This document shows, piece after piece, positions 26,083 through 36,221 of a stretch of DNA of 64,000 bases. The notes under the pieces were generated by a model. The model made no database searches. It had not been told where the DNA came from and worked only from the letters and a program-made list of their open reading frames with translations. Source of the DNA: Roseobacter weihaiensis (GTDB lineage Bacteria; Pseudomonadota; Alphaproteobacteria; Rhodobacterales; Rhodobacteraceae); contig NZ_JACNMO010000002.1 of assembly GCF_020622345.1 (NCBI RefSeq), positions 310,001 to 374,000 on the forward strand, written 5' to 3'. Every line of letters begins with the position of its first letter. Position 1 is the first letter of the stretch. The position numbers and the translations under genes were made by a program.

Positions 26083-27671
26083 CATCGCAGTGGGACGCAC
26101 TGGCAAAACGTTTCTCAAAGATCAAGGGTCGCACGATCCTGTCGCTGTTTGAGGATGCCGGGCGGGCACAGAACTTCAGTGCGCAGACCGGCGACATGCT
26201 GTTGGACTATTCCAAGACCAACCTGGATGCCGAGACGCTGGATATGCTCGGCGCGCTTGTCGAGGCCGCAGGCGTGGCCGAGAAACGCGCGGCGATGTTT
26301 TCCGGTGCCCCGATCAACGACACCGAAGGACGGGCGGTCCTGCATACGGCGCTGCGCAATCTTGACGGGGCCCCGATCGACGTCGGGGGCCGCGATGTGA
26401 TGCCCGGTGTTCTGGCCACGCTGGCCCGGATGCGGGACTTTGCCGACAAGATCCGCAACAGTGAGATTACGGATGTCGTGAACATCGGCATCGGCGGCTC
26501 TGATCTGGGGCCTGCGATGGCGGTCGAGGCGCTCAGCCCCTATCACGACGGGCCGCGCTGTCACTTTGTCTCGAACGTGGATGGCGCGCATATTGCCGAC
26601 ACGCTGCGGGGGCTTGAGGCCAAGAGCACGCTGGTGATTGTCGCCTCCAAGACCTTTACGACAATCGAGACCATGACCAACGCGCGCACCGCCCGCGCCT
26701 GGATGCAGGATCACGGCGGCGACCCCGGCACACAGTTTGCCGCCCTCTCGACCGCCGACGATCTGACCGCCGATTTCGGCATCCCGCCCGCGCAGGTCTT
26801 TGGGTTCGAGGATTGGGTTGGCGGGCGCTATTCGGTCTGGGGGCCCATTGGCCTGTCGCTGATGATCGCCATCGGCCCCAAGGGGTTCGACGCCTTTCTG
26901 CGCGGCGGCCAAGCGATGGACCGGCATTTTCAGGCTGCGGACTGGCGCGACAACCTGTCGGTGATGCTGGCGCTGGTCGGGCTCTGGCATGCGCAGGTCT
27001 GCGGCTACGCCAGCCGCGCGGTCTTGCCTTACGATCAGCGGCTGTCGAAACTGCCGGATTACCTGCAGCAGCTTGAGATGGAATCAAACGGCAAGAGCGT
27101 GCAGATGGGCGGCGAACCCGTCACGGTCGACAGTGGCCCGGTGGTCTGGGGCGCGGCGGGGACCAATGGTCAGCACGCCTTCTACCAGCTGCTGCATCAG
27201 GGCACGCGGGTGGTGCCTTGTGAGTTTCTTGTCGCGGCCGAAGGGCATGAGCCTGAGCTGGCCCATCACCACAAACTGCTGGTTGCCAATTGTCTTGCCC
27301 AATCGGAGGCGCTGATGCGGGGCCGCTCGCTGACGGAGGCGCGCGCCAAGATGCAAGCCGCAGGGTTCAAGGGGGATGCGCTGGAGCGTCAGGCCCGCCA
27401 CCGCGTCTTTGCGGGCAACCGGCCCTCTGTCACTCTGGTCTACCCCCGGCTCGATCCCTTCACGCTGGGCCAGATCATCGCGCTTTATGAGCACCGCGTC
27501 TTTGTCGAAGGCGTCATCCTGGGCATCAATTCCTTCGATCAATGGGGGGTTGAACTGGGCAAGGAACTGGCCACCTCGTTGCAGCCCGTGATCGAGGGCC
27601 GCAAGGATACCGCAGGCAAGGACGGCTCCACCGCGCAGCTGGTAGACTACATCCTGCGCCACGCGGGCTGA
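26070..27671 (+). CDS. pgi: Glucose-6-phosphate isomerase
   Basis: Interconverts glucose and fructose 6-phosphates; with zwf and pgl it channels hexose phosphate into the Entner-Doudoroff pathway and allows cycling back from fructose phosphate. It has 533 residues. Seen: [42 protein letters not shown] (signature 1), [22 protein letters not shown] and the C-terminal signature [18 protein letters not shown]. The start is TTG 26070, with AGAAGGA 8 bases upstream and no nearer ATG; it overlaps the end of pgl. No edd/eda genes are in the window. Confidence 0.96.
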   Translation: MGSLTSQWDALAKRFSKIKGRTILSLFEDAGRAQNFSAQTGDMLLDYSKTNLDAETLDMLGALVEAAGVAEKRAAMFSGAPINDTEGRAVLHTALRNLDGAPIDVGGRDVMPGVLATLARMRDFADKIRNSEITDVVNIGIGGSDLGPAMAVEALSPYHDGPRCHFVSNVDGAHIADTLRGLEAKSTLVIVASKTFTTIETMTNARTARAWMQDHGGDPGTQFAALSTADDLTADFGIPPAQVFGFEDWVGGRYSVWGPIGLSLMIAIGPKGFDAFLRGGQAMDRHFQAADWRDNLSVMLALVGLWHAQVCGYASRAVLPYDQRLSKLPDYLQQLEMESNGKSVQMGGEPVTVDSGPVVWGAAGTNGQHAFYQLLHQGTRVVPCEFLVAAEGHEPELAHHHKLLVANCLAQSEALMRGRSLTEARAKMQAAGFKGDALERQARHRVFAGNRPSVTLVYPRLDPFTLGQIIALYEHRVFVEGVILGINSFDQWGVELGKELATSLQPVIEGRKDTAGKDGSTAQLVDYILRHAG

Positions 27672-27673
27672 CC

Positions 27674-28156
27674 TCAGGCTTCGGGCTGTGCCCCGTCCAC
27701 GCGCATGAAGCGGTCACGGACAGCCTCGGGGATCGGATAGCGCCCCGACCCATCCTGTCGAAGCAGCACCAGCACACAGTCAAAGGTGGCGCGCTTTTGC
27801 CCATCGGACCAGAGTTCCTGGTGCAAGGTAAAGGAGGTGTTGCGAAAGGCCGCGCACCCGCAGGTCACCACGTATTTCTCATCCATCAGCATCTCCTGGA
27901 TGTAGTGGATTGTCCCCGAGCGGATCACGATGCGTGGCCCAGTCTCGCCGCCCAGATTGCGCGAAAGACCGCAGATTTGGGTGTATTTCACGCGCAGGCG
28001 TTCGAACCACTGCAGATAGACCGCGTTGTTCACATGGCAGAGCGCGTCAAGTTCGGAAAAGCGCACCTGATCGGCCATCGCCAGCGGGGCAGGCGGGGCG
28101 ATGCCAAGCTCTGATTGCGCCTCGGGGGAGAGCGGGGTGTGATAAAGAAGCGTCAT
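27674..28156 (-). CDS. Acyl-CoA thioesterase, 4-hydroxybenzoyl-CoA thioesterase (hotdog) family
   Basis: Hotdog-fold thioesterase of 160 residues from ATG 28156. VRFSELDALCHVNNAVYLQWFERLRVKY carries the FcbB/YbgC-type segment, in which the usual DTDxxGHVNN reads ELDALCHVNN. MLMDEKYVVTCGCAAFRNTSFTLHQEL is the central strand pair. The substrate is unknown. It lies divergent from an acyl-CoA ligase gene (94 bases between starts), which may be a metabolic pairing of ligase and thioesterase. It ends convergently with pgi, 2 bases apart. The Shine-Dalgarno is weak, so the start could be a GTG/ATG further upstream. Confidence 0.82.
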   Translation of the reverse strand: MTLLYHTPLSPEAQSELGIAPPAPLAMADQVRFSELDALCHVNNAVYLQWFERLRVKYTQICGLSRNLGGETGPRIVIRSGTIHYIQEMLMDEKYVVTCGCAAFRNTSFTLHQELWSDGQKRATFDCVLVLLRQDGSGRYPIPEAVRDRFMRVDGAQPEA

Positions 28157-28250
28157 AACGCAGGCTCTACCCCGCGGCTTCAGGCTTGCCAAGCCTTGCG
28201 CTGAGCCCCTCGACGTTGCACGCTGGCGGGATCTTTGGGAGGAGACTGCG

Positions 28251-29870
28251 ATGCTGGGTCAGATGATGACGACCCCCTTGTTGATTTCGTCGCTGGTTGA
28301 GCATGCGGAACGTTACCATGCGCAAACGGCGATCACCTCGGTCAACACCGGCGGCGGCGTGGAAGAGACCACCTGGGGGCAGGTGGGCCGCAATGCGCGC
28401 AAGCTGGCCTCGGCGCTGCACGGGCTGGGGCTTTCTCCGCAGGCGCGTTGTGGCACCATCGCCTGGAACAACCGGCGCCATCTGGAAGTGTATTTTGCCA
28501 CCTCGGGTGCCGGGTTTGTCTGCCATACCATCAATCCGCGCCTTTTTCCCGAGCAGCTGGTCTACATCATCAATCATGCCGAAGATGATGTTCTGTTTAT
28601 CGACAGCACCTTTGTGCCGCTGGTTGCCGCAATTCGCGATCAGCTGAGTACGCTCAAGCACATCGTGCTGATGGAGGCTGACATCGGCGATGCCGCCGGC
28701 CACCTGCCCGAGATCATACCCTACGAGGTCTTGCTGGCGCGTGGCGATGACGGTTACGACTGGCCGGTCTTTGATGAGCTGACGGCCTCCAGCCTGTGCT
28801 ACACCTCGGGCACCACCGGCCATCCCAAGGGCGTGCTGTTCTCCCATCGCTCCACGGTGCTGCACAGCATGGCGCTCAATCTGAAGGACAGCGCGGGGTT
28901 TTCGGCCATGGATGTGGTGCTGCCCGTGGTGCCGATGTTTCATGTCAATGCCTGGGGGTCGCCCTATGCCTGCGCGATGGTCGGATCAGCGATGGTGCTG
29001 CCGGGGCCCGGTCTGGATGGGGCGTCGCTGGTGGCGCTGATCGACCGCTACAAGGTCTCCGTTGCCTTGGGGGTGCCCACGATCTGGCTCGGGCTGCTGG
29101 CGGCGGCGCGCGACTGCGGAACCCGGCTCGGCAGCCTGAAACGGACCATTGTTGGCGGCTCTGCCTGTCCACCCTCGATGATGACAGCCTTTCGCGAGGA
29201 ATATGGGATCGAGACGATACATGCCTGGGGAATGACCGAGATGTCGCCCGTGGGCAGCGTGAACCAGCCGCTGGCCAAACACCTGTCGATGCCCGCGGCG
29301 ACGCTGCACCGGCTGCGCGAAAACCAGGGACGGCCCCCCTGGGGGGTCGAACTGGCGCTGGTGGGCGAAAACGGTAACCGCCTGCCGGAGGACGGCAAGA
29401 CCCAGGGCGACCTGCTGGTGCGGGGGCATTTCATTCTGGAGGCGTATTTCCACATGAGCACGGAGGAGACGCTGCAAGACGGCTGGTTCAACACCGGTGA
29501 CGTTGCGACGATTGATGCAGACGGGTACCTGACGATCATGGATCGGTCGAAAGACATCATCAAATCGGGCGGTGAATGGATCAGTTCGGTGGCGCTGGAG
29601 AACATCGCCATTGCCCACCCTGCGTTGGCAGATGCGGCGGTCATTGGCGTGGCCCACCCCAAATGGGACGAGCGGCCCGTGCTGGTCGCGGTGGCGGCCC
29701 CTGAACAAGAGCCTACAGAGACAGAAGTGCTGCATATCTTCGAGGGTAAAATCGCGCATTGGCAGATCCCGGACCGGGTGGTCTTTGCCGAAAGCCTGCC
29801 ACGCAACGCCACGGGCAAGGTGCTCAAGCGCGACCTACGTGAAACCTATAAGTCACTCCTCACATCGTAA
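28251..29870 (+). CDS. Long-chain fatty acid-CoA ligase-type AMP-binding protein
   Basis: ANL-superfamily ligase of 539 residues that should activate a medium- or long-chain fatty acid. The AMP-binding P-loop is CYTSGTTGHPKGVLFSHRS; HAWGMTEMSPVG is the A5-type motif; DGWFNTGDVATIDADGYLTIMDRSKDIIKSGGEWIS contains the hinge and adenine/ribose contacts; NATGKVLKRDLRE holds the catalytic lysine. Length and motifs fit the AlkK/FadD-like group. A GGGAGGAG Shine-Dalgarno lies 8 bases before ATG 28251. It is divergent from the hotdog thioesterase. Confidence 0.92.
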   Translation: MLGQMMTTPLLISSLVEHAERYHAQTAITSVNTGGGVEETTWGQVGRNARKLASALHGLGLSPQARCGTIAWNNRRHLEVYFATSGAGFVCHTINPRLFPEQLVYIINHAEDDVLFIDSTFVPLVAAIRDQLSTLKHIVLMEADIGDAAGHLPEIIPYEVLLARGDDGYDWPVFDELTASSLCYTSGTTGHPKGVLFSHRSTVLHSMALNLKDSAGFSAMDVVLPVVPMFHVNAWGSPYACAMVGSAMVLPGPGLDGASLVALIDRYKVSVALGVPTIWLGLLAAARDCGTRLGSLKRTIVGGSACPPSMMTAFREEYGIETIHAWGMTEMSPVGSVNQPLAKHLSMPAATLHRLRENQGRPPWGVELALVGENGNRLPEDGKTQGDLLVRGHFILEAYFHMSTEETLQDGWFNTGDVATIDADGYLTIMDRSKDIIKSGGEWISSVALENIAIAHPALADAAVIGVAHPKWDERPVLVAVAAPEQEPTETEVLHIFEGKIAHWQIPDRVVFAESLPRNATGKVLKRDLRETYKSLLTS

Positions 29871-29947
29871 AACCGTTTTAATCTCTTTTCGGTAGACCGA
29901 CGCGAACCGGCGGAGCATAACTACCGCATAGCGAGAGGAGATTTGAC

Positions 29948-30400
29948 GTGAAATCGATAGCCCTGTGCCTGACGGCAACCCTGGCCCTGACTGCCCCCGT
30001 TGCCGCCTCAGCAGGACCTGATCGCTTATCGATCCTGTTGGGCTCAAACCACGTCAATGCGACGCGGAGCTTTCAGGAATTCAACCCCGGTGTCTTTCTC
30101 ACGTGGGAGCGACAGCTGAACTACAGCGTTGGCCTCTACTACAACAGCTACAAAGAGATTTCGGCGCTGGCCTCCGTTGGCTACGACTACGAGGTCGCAA
30201 CGGATTTTGATGTCGGCGCGTTCTTCGCGCTGGCGATCTACCCTGGGGACGGGGACGAATTCCGGTACTCTGCCGGCGACCTCGTTCCGCTGGCCGGGCT
30301 TCAGGCGCGCTACAAGAATGTCTTTGTGCAATTCATCCCGGCAGACGGCGACTCCCTGGATGCGCTTTTCACCTTTGGTCTGACCTTTGAGCTGAACTGA
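29948..30400 (+). CDS. Small exported beta-barrel-like protein of unknown function
   Basis: Secreted protein of 150 residues. A Sec signal peptide is clear (MKSIALCLTATLALTAPVAA, cleaved near SASA/GPD). The mature part consists of alternating-polarity strands rich in Tyr, Phe and Gly (LSILLGSNHVNA, VGLYYNSYKEIS, ASVGYDYEVATDFDVGAFFAL, FTFGLTFELN), and ends in a terminal aromatic-containing strand, as in small eight-strand outer membrane barrels. I do not recognise the family; acyloxyacyl-hydrolase/PagL-like or opacity-like proteins are possibilities. AGAGGAG precedes GTG/ATG at the start. Confidence 0.65.
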   Translation: MKSIALCLTATLALTAPVAASAGPDRLSILLGSNHVNATRSFQEFNPGVFLTWERQLNYSVGLYYNSYKEISALASVGYDYEVATDFDVGAFFALAIYPGDGDEFRYSAGDLVPLAGLQARYKNVFVQFIPADGDSLDALFTFGLTFELN

Positions 30401-30417
30401 TCCGCAAGGCGTTGTGT

Positions 30418-30491
30418 TGGAGCGGGTAACGGGAATCGAACCCGTAACTAAAGCTTGGGAAGCTGCCGTGATACCTTTTCACCATACCCGC
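30418..30491 (-). tRNA. tRNA-Gly (anticodon CCC)
   Basis: Full cloverleaf of 74 nt including encoded CCA. Acceptor arms GCGGGTA/TACCCGC, D stem GTGA/TCAC, T arm ACGGG-TTCGATT-CCCGT. The anticodon loop is TTCCCAA, giving anticodon CCC. The anticodon stem GCAGC/GCTTT holds only three standard pairs plus one G-T and one C-T mismatch at its outer end. It lies between the small exported protein and a methyltransferase gene. Confidence 0.93.
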
Positions 30492-30533
30492 AACATGCGT
30501 TCGAATATGGTCTGACCGGGCGGGCGTCAAGGA

Positions 30534-31388
30534 TTATTGCGCAGCCGGGACGCGGGCGGTGACAAAGTTGATCTCTGCGGGGACCTGCAGACCGTCCGCC
30601 GTGGTGAAAACCTCGAAAGCCTCGGCAACAAGATCGGTAATCCTGTCCGCATCTGCCCGGTCGCCGCCAAAGTGTTCTAGCGTCCGTGATGCGGGGCCAA
30701 GGCATGTTGCGGTCTCAGCAATCTCGGCAACTGTGCCTGGCGGCGTCAGAGAAATCTCTGTCGGGCAGACGTCAATCGCGTAAAAACCTGCCGCCTGCAG
30801 GATATTGCTGACCCGGGCAGGGTCACGAAAGGCAAACGGGCCGGGGTCATCCGGATCAACCTTTGGAGGGGCTCCAAGATGCATCTTTGCGGCCCGCGCG
30901 GGGACGGTGAACCACGGGTTGTTCTCGATGGTGCCCCAACAGGCAAATGAAACATGAGCATCAGGCTTTAGAAATTTGATTATATTTAGAAAAGCGGATT
31001 TTGGATCAGGAAAAAACATCACCCCAAAACGCGATATCAAACGGTCAAACTCTTCTCCATCAAATCCGTAGCTGGCCGCATCAGCGTCGATAAAACGCAG
31101 GCCTTTGATGCCGCGCGCGCGATCTCTGGCAAGCGCGAGCATGGTTGATGAGATATCTGCCCCGACCGCGAGGCCGGTCTCCCCCAAGGATCGCCGGGCA
31201 CGGATCGTGCTGTCGCCCGTCCCGCAGCCAATGTCCAACACAGTCTGGCCGGGCTGCAAATCGGCCCGTGCCAGAACGCCCTCCAGAACCGGGGCCATCA
31301 AGGCATCAAGGAAGCGTTGCTGCCGGACCCAGACCTCACCCGCCTCACCCGTCCAGAAGGCCGCCTGATCGGAGGGCGCGACGCTCAT
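30534..31388 (-). CDS. Class I SAM-dependent methyltransferase
   Basis: Methyltransferase of 284 residues with the Rossmann SAM-binding motif TVLDIGCGTGDSTIRA (about residues 49-64), acidic loop VGADISSTML and motif RFIDADAASYGFDGEEFDRLISRFGVMFF. The YcgJ/UbiE-like layout suggests a small-molecule substrate, but none can be named. Its ATG overlaps the stop of the upstream ASKHA-domain gene by 4 bases, so the two form one translational unit. That coupling hints at a role in corrinoid or one-carbon chemistry, as inference only. Confidence 0.82.
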   Translation of the reverse strand: MSVAPSDQAAFWTGEAGEVWVRQQRFLDALMAPVLEGVLARADLQPGQTVLDIGCGTGDSTIRARRSLGETGLAVGADISSTMLALARDRARGIKGLRFIDADAASYGFDGEEFDRLISRFGVMFFPDPKSAFLNIIKFLKPDAHVSFACWGTIENNPWFTVPARAAKMHLGAPPKVDPDDPGPFAFRDPARVSNILQAAGFYAIDVCPTEISLTPPGTVAEIAETATCLGPASRTLEHFGGDRADADRITDLVAEAFEVFTTADGLQVPAEINFVTARVPAAQ

Positions 31389-33430
31389 GCCCGGCGTCGC
31401 CGTCGCCGCCCGCCGGTCGCACCGTCATCACCGCCGCCGGTGTTGAAGGTGTCGTCGGGCAGGCTCACGATGGACCGCAGGATCGGAAAGGGCTCCACGG
31501 CGTTGGGAATGGCGGACGCGTTGACGAAATGCTCCTGAAAGCGCGGTTCAATCGCGGTTTCAATCTTGTGAATGGCGCTGACGGTTGCCTCGATCTCGGC
31601 GCGCGCGGTGGTATTGAGCAGGGCGATCCGGGCCCCGGTTCCGGCCGCATTGCCGGCGGAGGTGACCTTGTCGAGGGGGGCGTCCGGGATCATCCCCAAA
31701 ACCATGGCATGTTTGGGCGAGATATGCGCCCCGAAAGCACCGGCCAGCACGACGCGGTCGACCGTATCGACCCCGAATTTGTCCATCAGCAGGCGCGCCC
31801 CGGAATAAAGCGCTGCTTTGGCCATCTGGATCTCGCGGATATCGCGGTTGGTGATGGTGATCCGGGGGCCGCCCTCTGCGGTGGCGTCATAAACCAGATA
31901 GGAGTAGGTGCGCCCATCCAGAAAGCACCGCGCGCTGCCGGTCTGCTCGGGCGCACCGATCAGGCCCGGTGCATCGACGATGCCGTTGATCCGCATCTCG
32001 GCGACCATCTCGATGATGCCGGAACCACAGATGCCGGTGATGCCTGACGGGCCCACCTCAGCCGCGAACGCAGGATCATCGGACCACAGATCACAGCCGA
32101 TCACCTTGAAGCGCGGTTCCTTGGTCACCGGATCAATCTCCACCCGCTCGATGGCACCGGGGGCCGCGCGCTGACCGGAGCTGATCTGCGCCCCCTCGAA
32201 AGCGGGCCCGGTCGGGGAGGAACAGGCCAGCACTTTTTCGCGGTTGCCCAGCAGGATTTCCGCGTTGGTGCCCACATCCACGACCAGCACCAGGTCCTCC
32301 GATTTGTCCGGCGCCTCGGAGAGCGCGACCGCCGCGGCATCGGCACCTACATGCCCCGCGATGCAGGGCAAGAGGTAAATCCGCGCCGAGGGGTGAATGT
32401 TGAGATCCAGATCATCGGCGCGCAGCCTTAGCGCGTTGTTGGTGGTCAGGGCAAACGGCGCCTGACCCAGCTCAAAGGGGTCGATCCCCAAAAAGAGGTG
32501 GTGCATCACCGGGTTGCAGACAAAGACGGCATCCACGATGAGGTCCTTGTCGATCTCCGCCTCCGCCGCGATCTGGGTAAAGAGGCCACACATGCCTTCG
32601 CGTACGGCGCGGGTCATCTCATCCGCGCCGCCGGGGTTCATCATCGAATAGCTGACCCGGCTCATCAGGTCCTCGCCAAAGCGGATTTGCGGGTTCATCA
32701 CACCGGAGGAGGCCAGCACCTCCCCGGTTTGCAGGTCACACAGATGTGCCGCAATGGTGGTGGAGCCGAGATCGACCGCGAGGCCGTAGACGGTGCCGTC
32801 ATAATACCCCGGCCAGATGCTCATGATGCGAGGCGTGTTTTCCGCATCGCCCAGATGCACCGCCACGGTGACCTTCCAGCCGCCCTTGCGCAGAATGGGC
32901 TGCATCTTTTGCAGAATGTGCAAATCCGCCGCGACGTTTTCCAGACCCCATTGCGCCCGCAACGCCTCGCGCAGCCGCTCCAGATCGCCGGAAGGGTCAT
33001 GCATGTCGGGCTCGGCCACCTCGACGTAGTAGAGCTTGGTCGAGGGGTCGAGCACGATCTCGCGCGCTTCGGCCCGTTTGCGCACCACCTGTTTGTGCAC
33101 CTGGCTTTCGGGGGGCACATCAATGACGACATCGCCCTGCACCGTGGCCTGACACCCCAACCGCCGACCGTCGATCAGGCCGCGCTTGTCCTTGTAGCGT
33201 TGCTCAACCTTGTTCCACGCCGAGAGGGCATCCGCATCGACGGTCACGCCATGTTTGGAAAACTCGCCATAGCTTGGCGTGATCTGGCATTTGGAGCAGA
33301 TGCCGCGACCGCCACAGACCGAATCGAGATCAACCCCCAACTGGCGTGCGGCCGTCAGAATGGGGGTGCCGGTGGGGAAATGGCCGCGCTTGCCGGAGGG
33401 GGTGAATACCACAAGAGGGTCGTTGGTCAT
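31385..33430 (-). CDS. ASKHA-domain ferredoxin protein, RamA-like corrinoid activation ATPase
   Basis: Protein of 681 residues from ATG 33430 (AAGGTG 9 bases upstream). The N-terminal [2Fe-2S] ferredoxin domain has Cys39, Cys45 and Cys48 in VCGGRGICSKCQ and a fourth cysteine in RRLGCQATV. The middle and C-terminal parts form the DUF4445/ASKHA ATPase fold, with GLAVDLGSTTIAAHL (phosphate 1) and LVLVVDVGTNAEILLGNREK, CGSGIIEMVAEM and LAGAFGAHI. Such proteins reductively reactivate Co(II) corrinoid methyltransferase subunits. No corrinoid protein or MttB-type methyltransferase is in the window, only the overlapping SAM methyltransferase. The C-terminal tail is strongly basic (GGRRRRRRA). Confidence 0.87.
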   Translation of the reverse strand: MTNDPLVVFTPSGKRGHFPTGTPILTAARQLGVDLDSVCGGRGICSKCQITPSYGEFSKHGVTVDADALSAWNKVEQRYKDKRGLIDGRRLGCQATVQGDVVIDVPPESQVHKQVVRKRAEAREIVLDPSTKLYYVEVAEPDMHDPSGDLERLREALRAQWGLENVAADLHILQKMQPILRKGGWKVTVAVHLGDAENTPRIMSIWPGYYDGTVYGLAVDLGSTTIAAHLCDLQTGEVLASSGVMNPQIRFGEDLMSRVSYSMMNPGGADEMTRAVREGMCGLFTQIAAEAEIDKDLIVDAVFVCNPVMHHLFLGIDPFELGQAPFALTTNNALRLRADDLDLNIHPSARIYLLPCIAGHVGADAAAVALSEAPDKSEDLVLVVDVGTNAEILLGNREKVLACSSPTGPAFEGAQISSGQRAAPGAIERVEIDPVTKEPRFKVIGCDLWSDDPAFAAEVGPSGITGICGSGIIEMVAEMRINGIVDAPGLIGAPEQTGSARCFLDGRTYSYLVYDATAEGGPRITITNRDIREIQMAKAALYSGARLLMDKFGVDTVDRVVLAGAFGAHISPKHAMVLGMIPDAPLDKVTSAGNAAGTGARIALLNTTARAEIEATVSAIHKIETAIEPRFQEHFVNASAIPNAVEPFPILRSIVSLPDDTFNTGGGDDGATGGRRRRRRA

Positions 33431-33551
33431 GGATGCTGTCACCTTAAAAACTCATTGGTCATAGGATAGCCTACGATGCCGCGGGCGAGGGCCGATCCGC
33501 GTCACATAATGCATCTGGCGCGGCATTCCCTCTTCGTTTTTGTCATAAACT

Positions 33552-34562
33552 TCATGAAGCGGGTGAGGAGAACCCCTGTGGCACCAGCGCCGGGGACTGA
33601 TCGCGCGCATGAAAGATGAACCCCAGCGTGTTCAGCAAGAGCTGGGCGGCCAGGATCGAGGTGCTTCCGGTTGGATCATAATCCGGGGCCACCTCGACCA
33701 GATCAAGACCGATGATCGGGTGGGCTTTGGCAACGGCCTGCAACAGCTCCAGCACTTCGTAGTAGAGAAATCCGCCGTGGCTCGGCGTGCCGGTTCCAGG
33801 CGCGATCGACGGGCAAAACGCGTCAATATCGATGGTGATGTAAAGGGGTTTATGTGCCGGGATTTTTTCGGCCAGTCCGGTTGTGCCAAGCTGCCGTGCC
33901 TGCCGGACCGAGATGATCTCGGAGCCCATGGCGCGCGCATCCGCGTAACCCTCGCGGGCGGTGGAGCTGACATTGCGAATGCCGATCTGCGTCAGCCCGG
34001 TGACAAAGGGCTGCTCTGCCGCGCGCCGCATCGGGTTTCCATGGCCGTGCCGCACGCCATGACGTTCATCCACGAAATCCAGATGCGCATCGATTTGCAG
34101 GACGTGAAATGGGTCGCCACTGTAAGATCGGCTTCCAAAAGCCTGAATGCAAGGGATATTCACTGAGTGGTCGCCGCCAATGACCACGGGCAGCGCCCCG
34201 GCCTTCAAGGCCGCGCGCACGCCCTCTTCGATATTGGCGTGGCTTTGCACGGTGTCGGTGTGGATGATATCCGCATCCCCCATATCGACGATCCGCACCG
34301 CTTCGGGCAGGTAGGTGGCGTCATCCTCGTGGTCATAGGCCCCGGCATGTCCAAAGCTAAAGAGCGTCGAGGCCTCGCGCACGCCGCGCGGGCCAAACCG
34401 TGCTCCCGCCCGCCATTGAGTGCCCGCATCAAAGGGCGCGCCCAGAATGGCGGCCTCAGCCTCAAGGCTCTGCCAGTCTGCGCAGTAGGGCCGCTTGGCA
34501 AAGGTGGAAATCCCGACAAAGGGCAGGTCAAGCCTGCCGCTGTCGTACCCGTGCTCTGTCAT
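33552..34562 (-). CDS. speB: Agmatinase
   Basis: Ureohydrolase of 336 residues converting agmatine to putrescine and urea. Metal-binding motifs are intact: PVVIGGDHSVNIP, QIDAHLDFVDERHG and TIDIDAFCPSIAPGTGTPSHGG. The N-terminal GISTFAKRPY and GAPFDAGTQWRAGARFGPRGVREAS match agmatinases and guanidino-acid ureohydrolases, so a different guanidino substrate is possible. GGAGG lies 7 bases before ATG 34562. It is divergent from guaB. Confidence 0.9.
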   Translation of the reverse strand: MTEHGYDSGRLDLPFVGISTFAKRPYCADWQSLEAEAAILGAPFDAGTQWRAGARFGPRGVREASTLFSFGHAGAYDHEDDATYLPEAVRIVDMGDADIIHTDTVQSHANIEEGVRAALKAGALPVVIGGDHSVNIPCIQAFGSRSYSGDPFHVLQIDAHLDFVDERHGVRHGHGNPMRRAAEQPFVTGLTQIGIRNVSSTAREGYADARAMGSEIISVRQARQLGTTGLAEKIPAHKPLYITIDIDAFCPSIAPGTGTPSHGGFLYYEVLELLQAVAKAHPIIGLDLVEVAPDYDPTGSTSILAAQLLLNTLGFIFHARDQSPALVPQGFSSPAS

Positions 34563-34660
34563 GCCCTGCCTCCGGTGCGGTGGTTCCCCTCAGCTTTGCG
34601 CCTCGCGGCGCTTTTTGGCAATGGCGCGCGCAGGCCCTTGCGATAAAATTTGCCCCTTTC

Positions 34661-34698
34661 CATTTGGCCGGACCCATGAAATAGGAAACTGCCAAATG
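34661..34698. repeat. 8-bp inverted repeat in the guaB leader
   Basis: CATTTGGC (34661-34668) and GCCAAATG (34691-34698) are exact reverse complements around 22 bases. They sit 25 bases before the guaB start, downstream of an AT-rich ATAAAATT that could be the -10 region. The hairpin could form in the guaB leader RNA or be an operator; no known purine riboswitch core is visible. Confidence 0.4.
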
Positions 34699-34719
34699 AA
34701 CACTCCACCTGCGAGGTAG

Positions 34720-36171
<1,452 letters not shown>

Positions 36172-36221
36172 TGTTTGGTATCAGCAGGATAGATTCTATT
36201 CTTCATGTAAGGAGTGCCTCC

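Noticed and set aside
33476-33526. ATGCCGCG/CGCGGCAT inverted repeat between the agmatinase and ASKHA genes
   Set aside because: Arms are 35 bases apart and composed of common GC-rich words; too weak to call a regulatory element.
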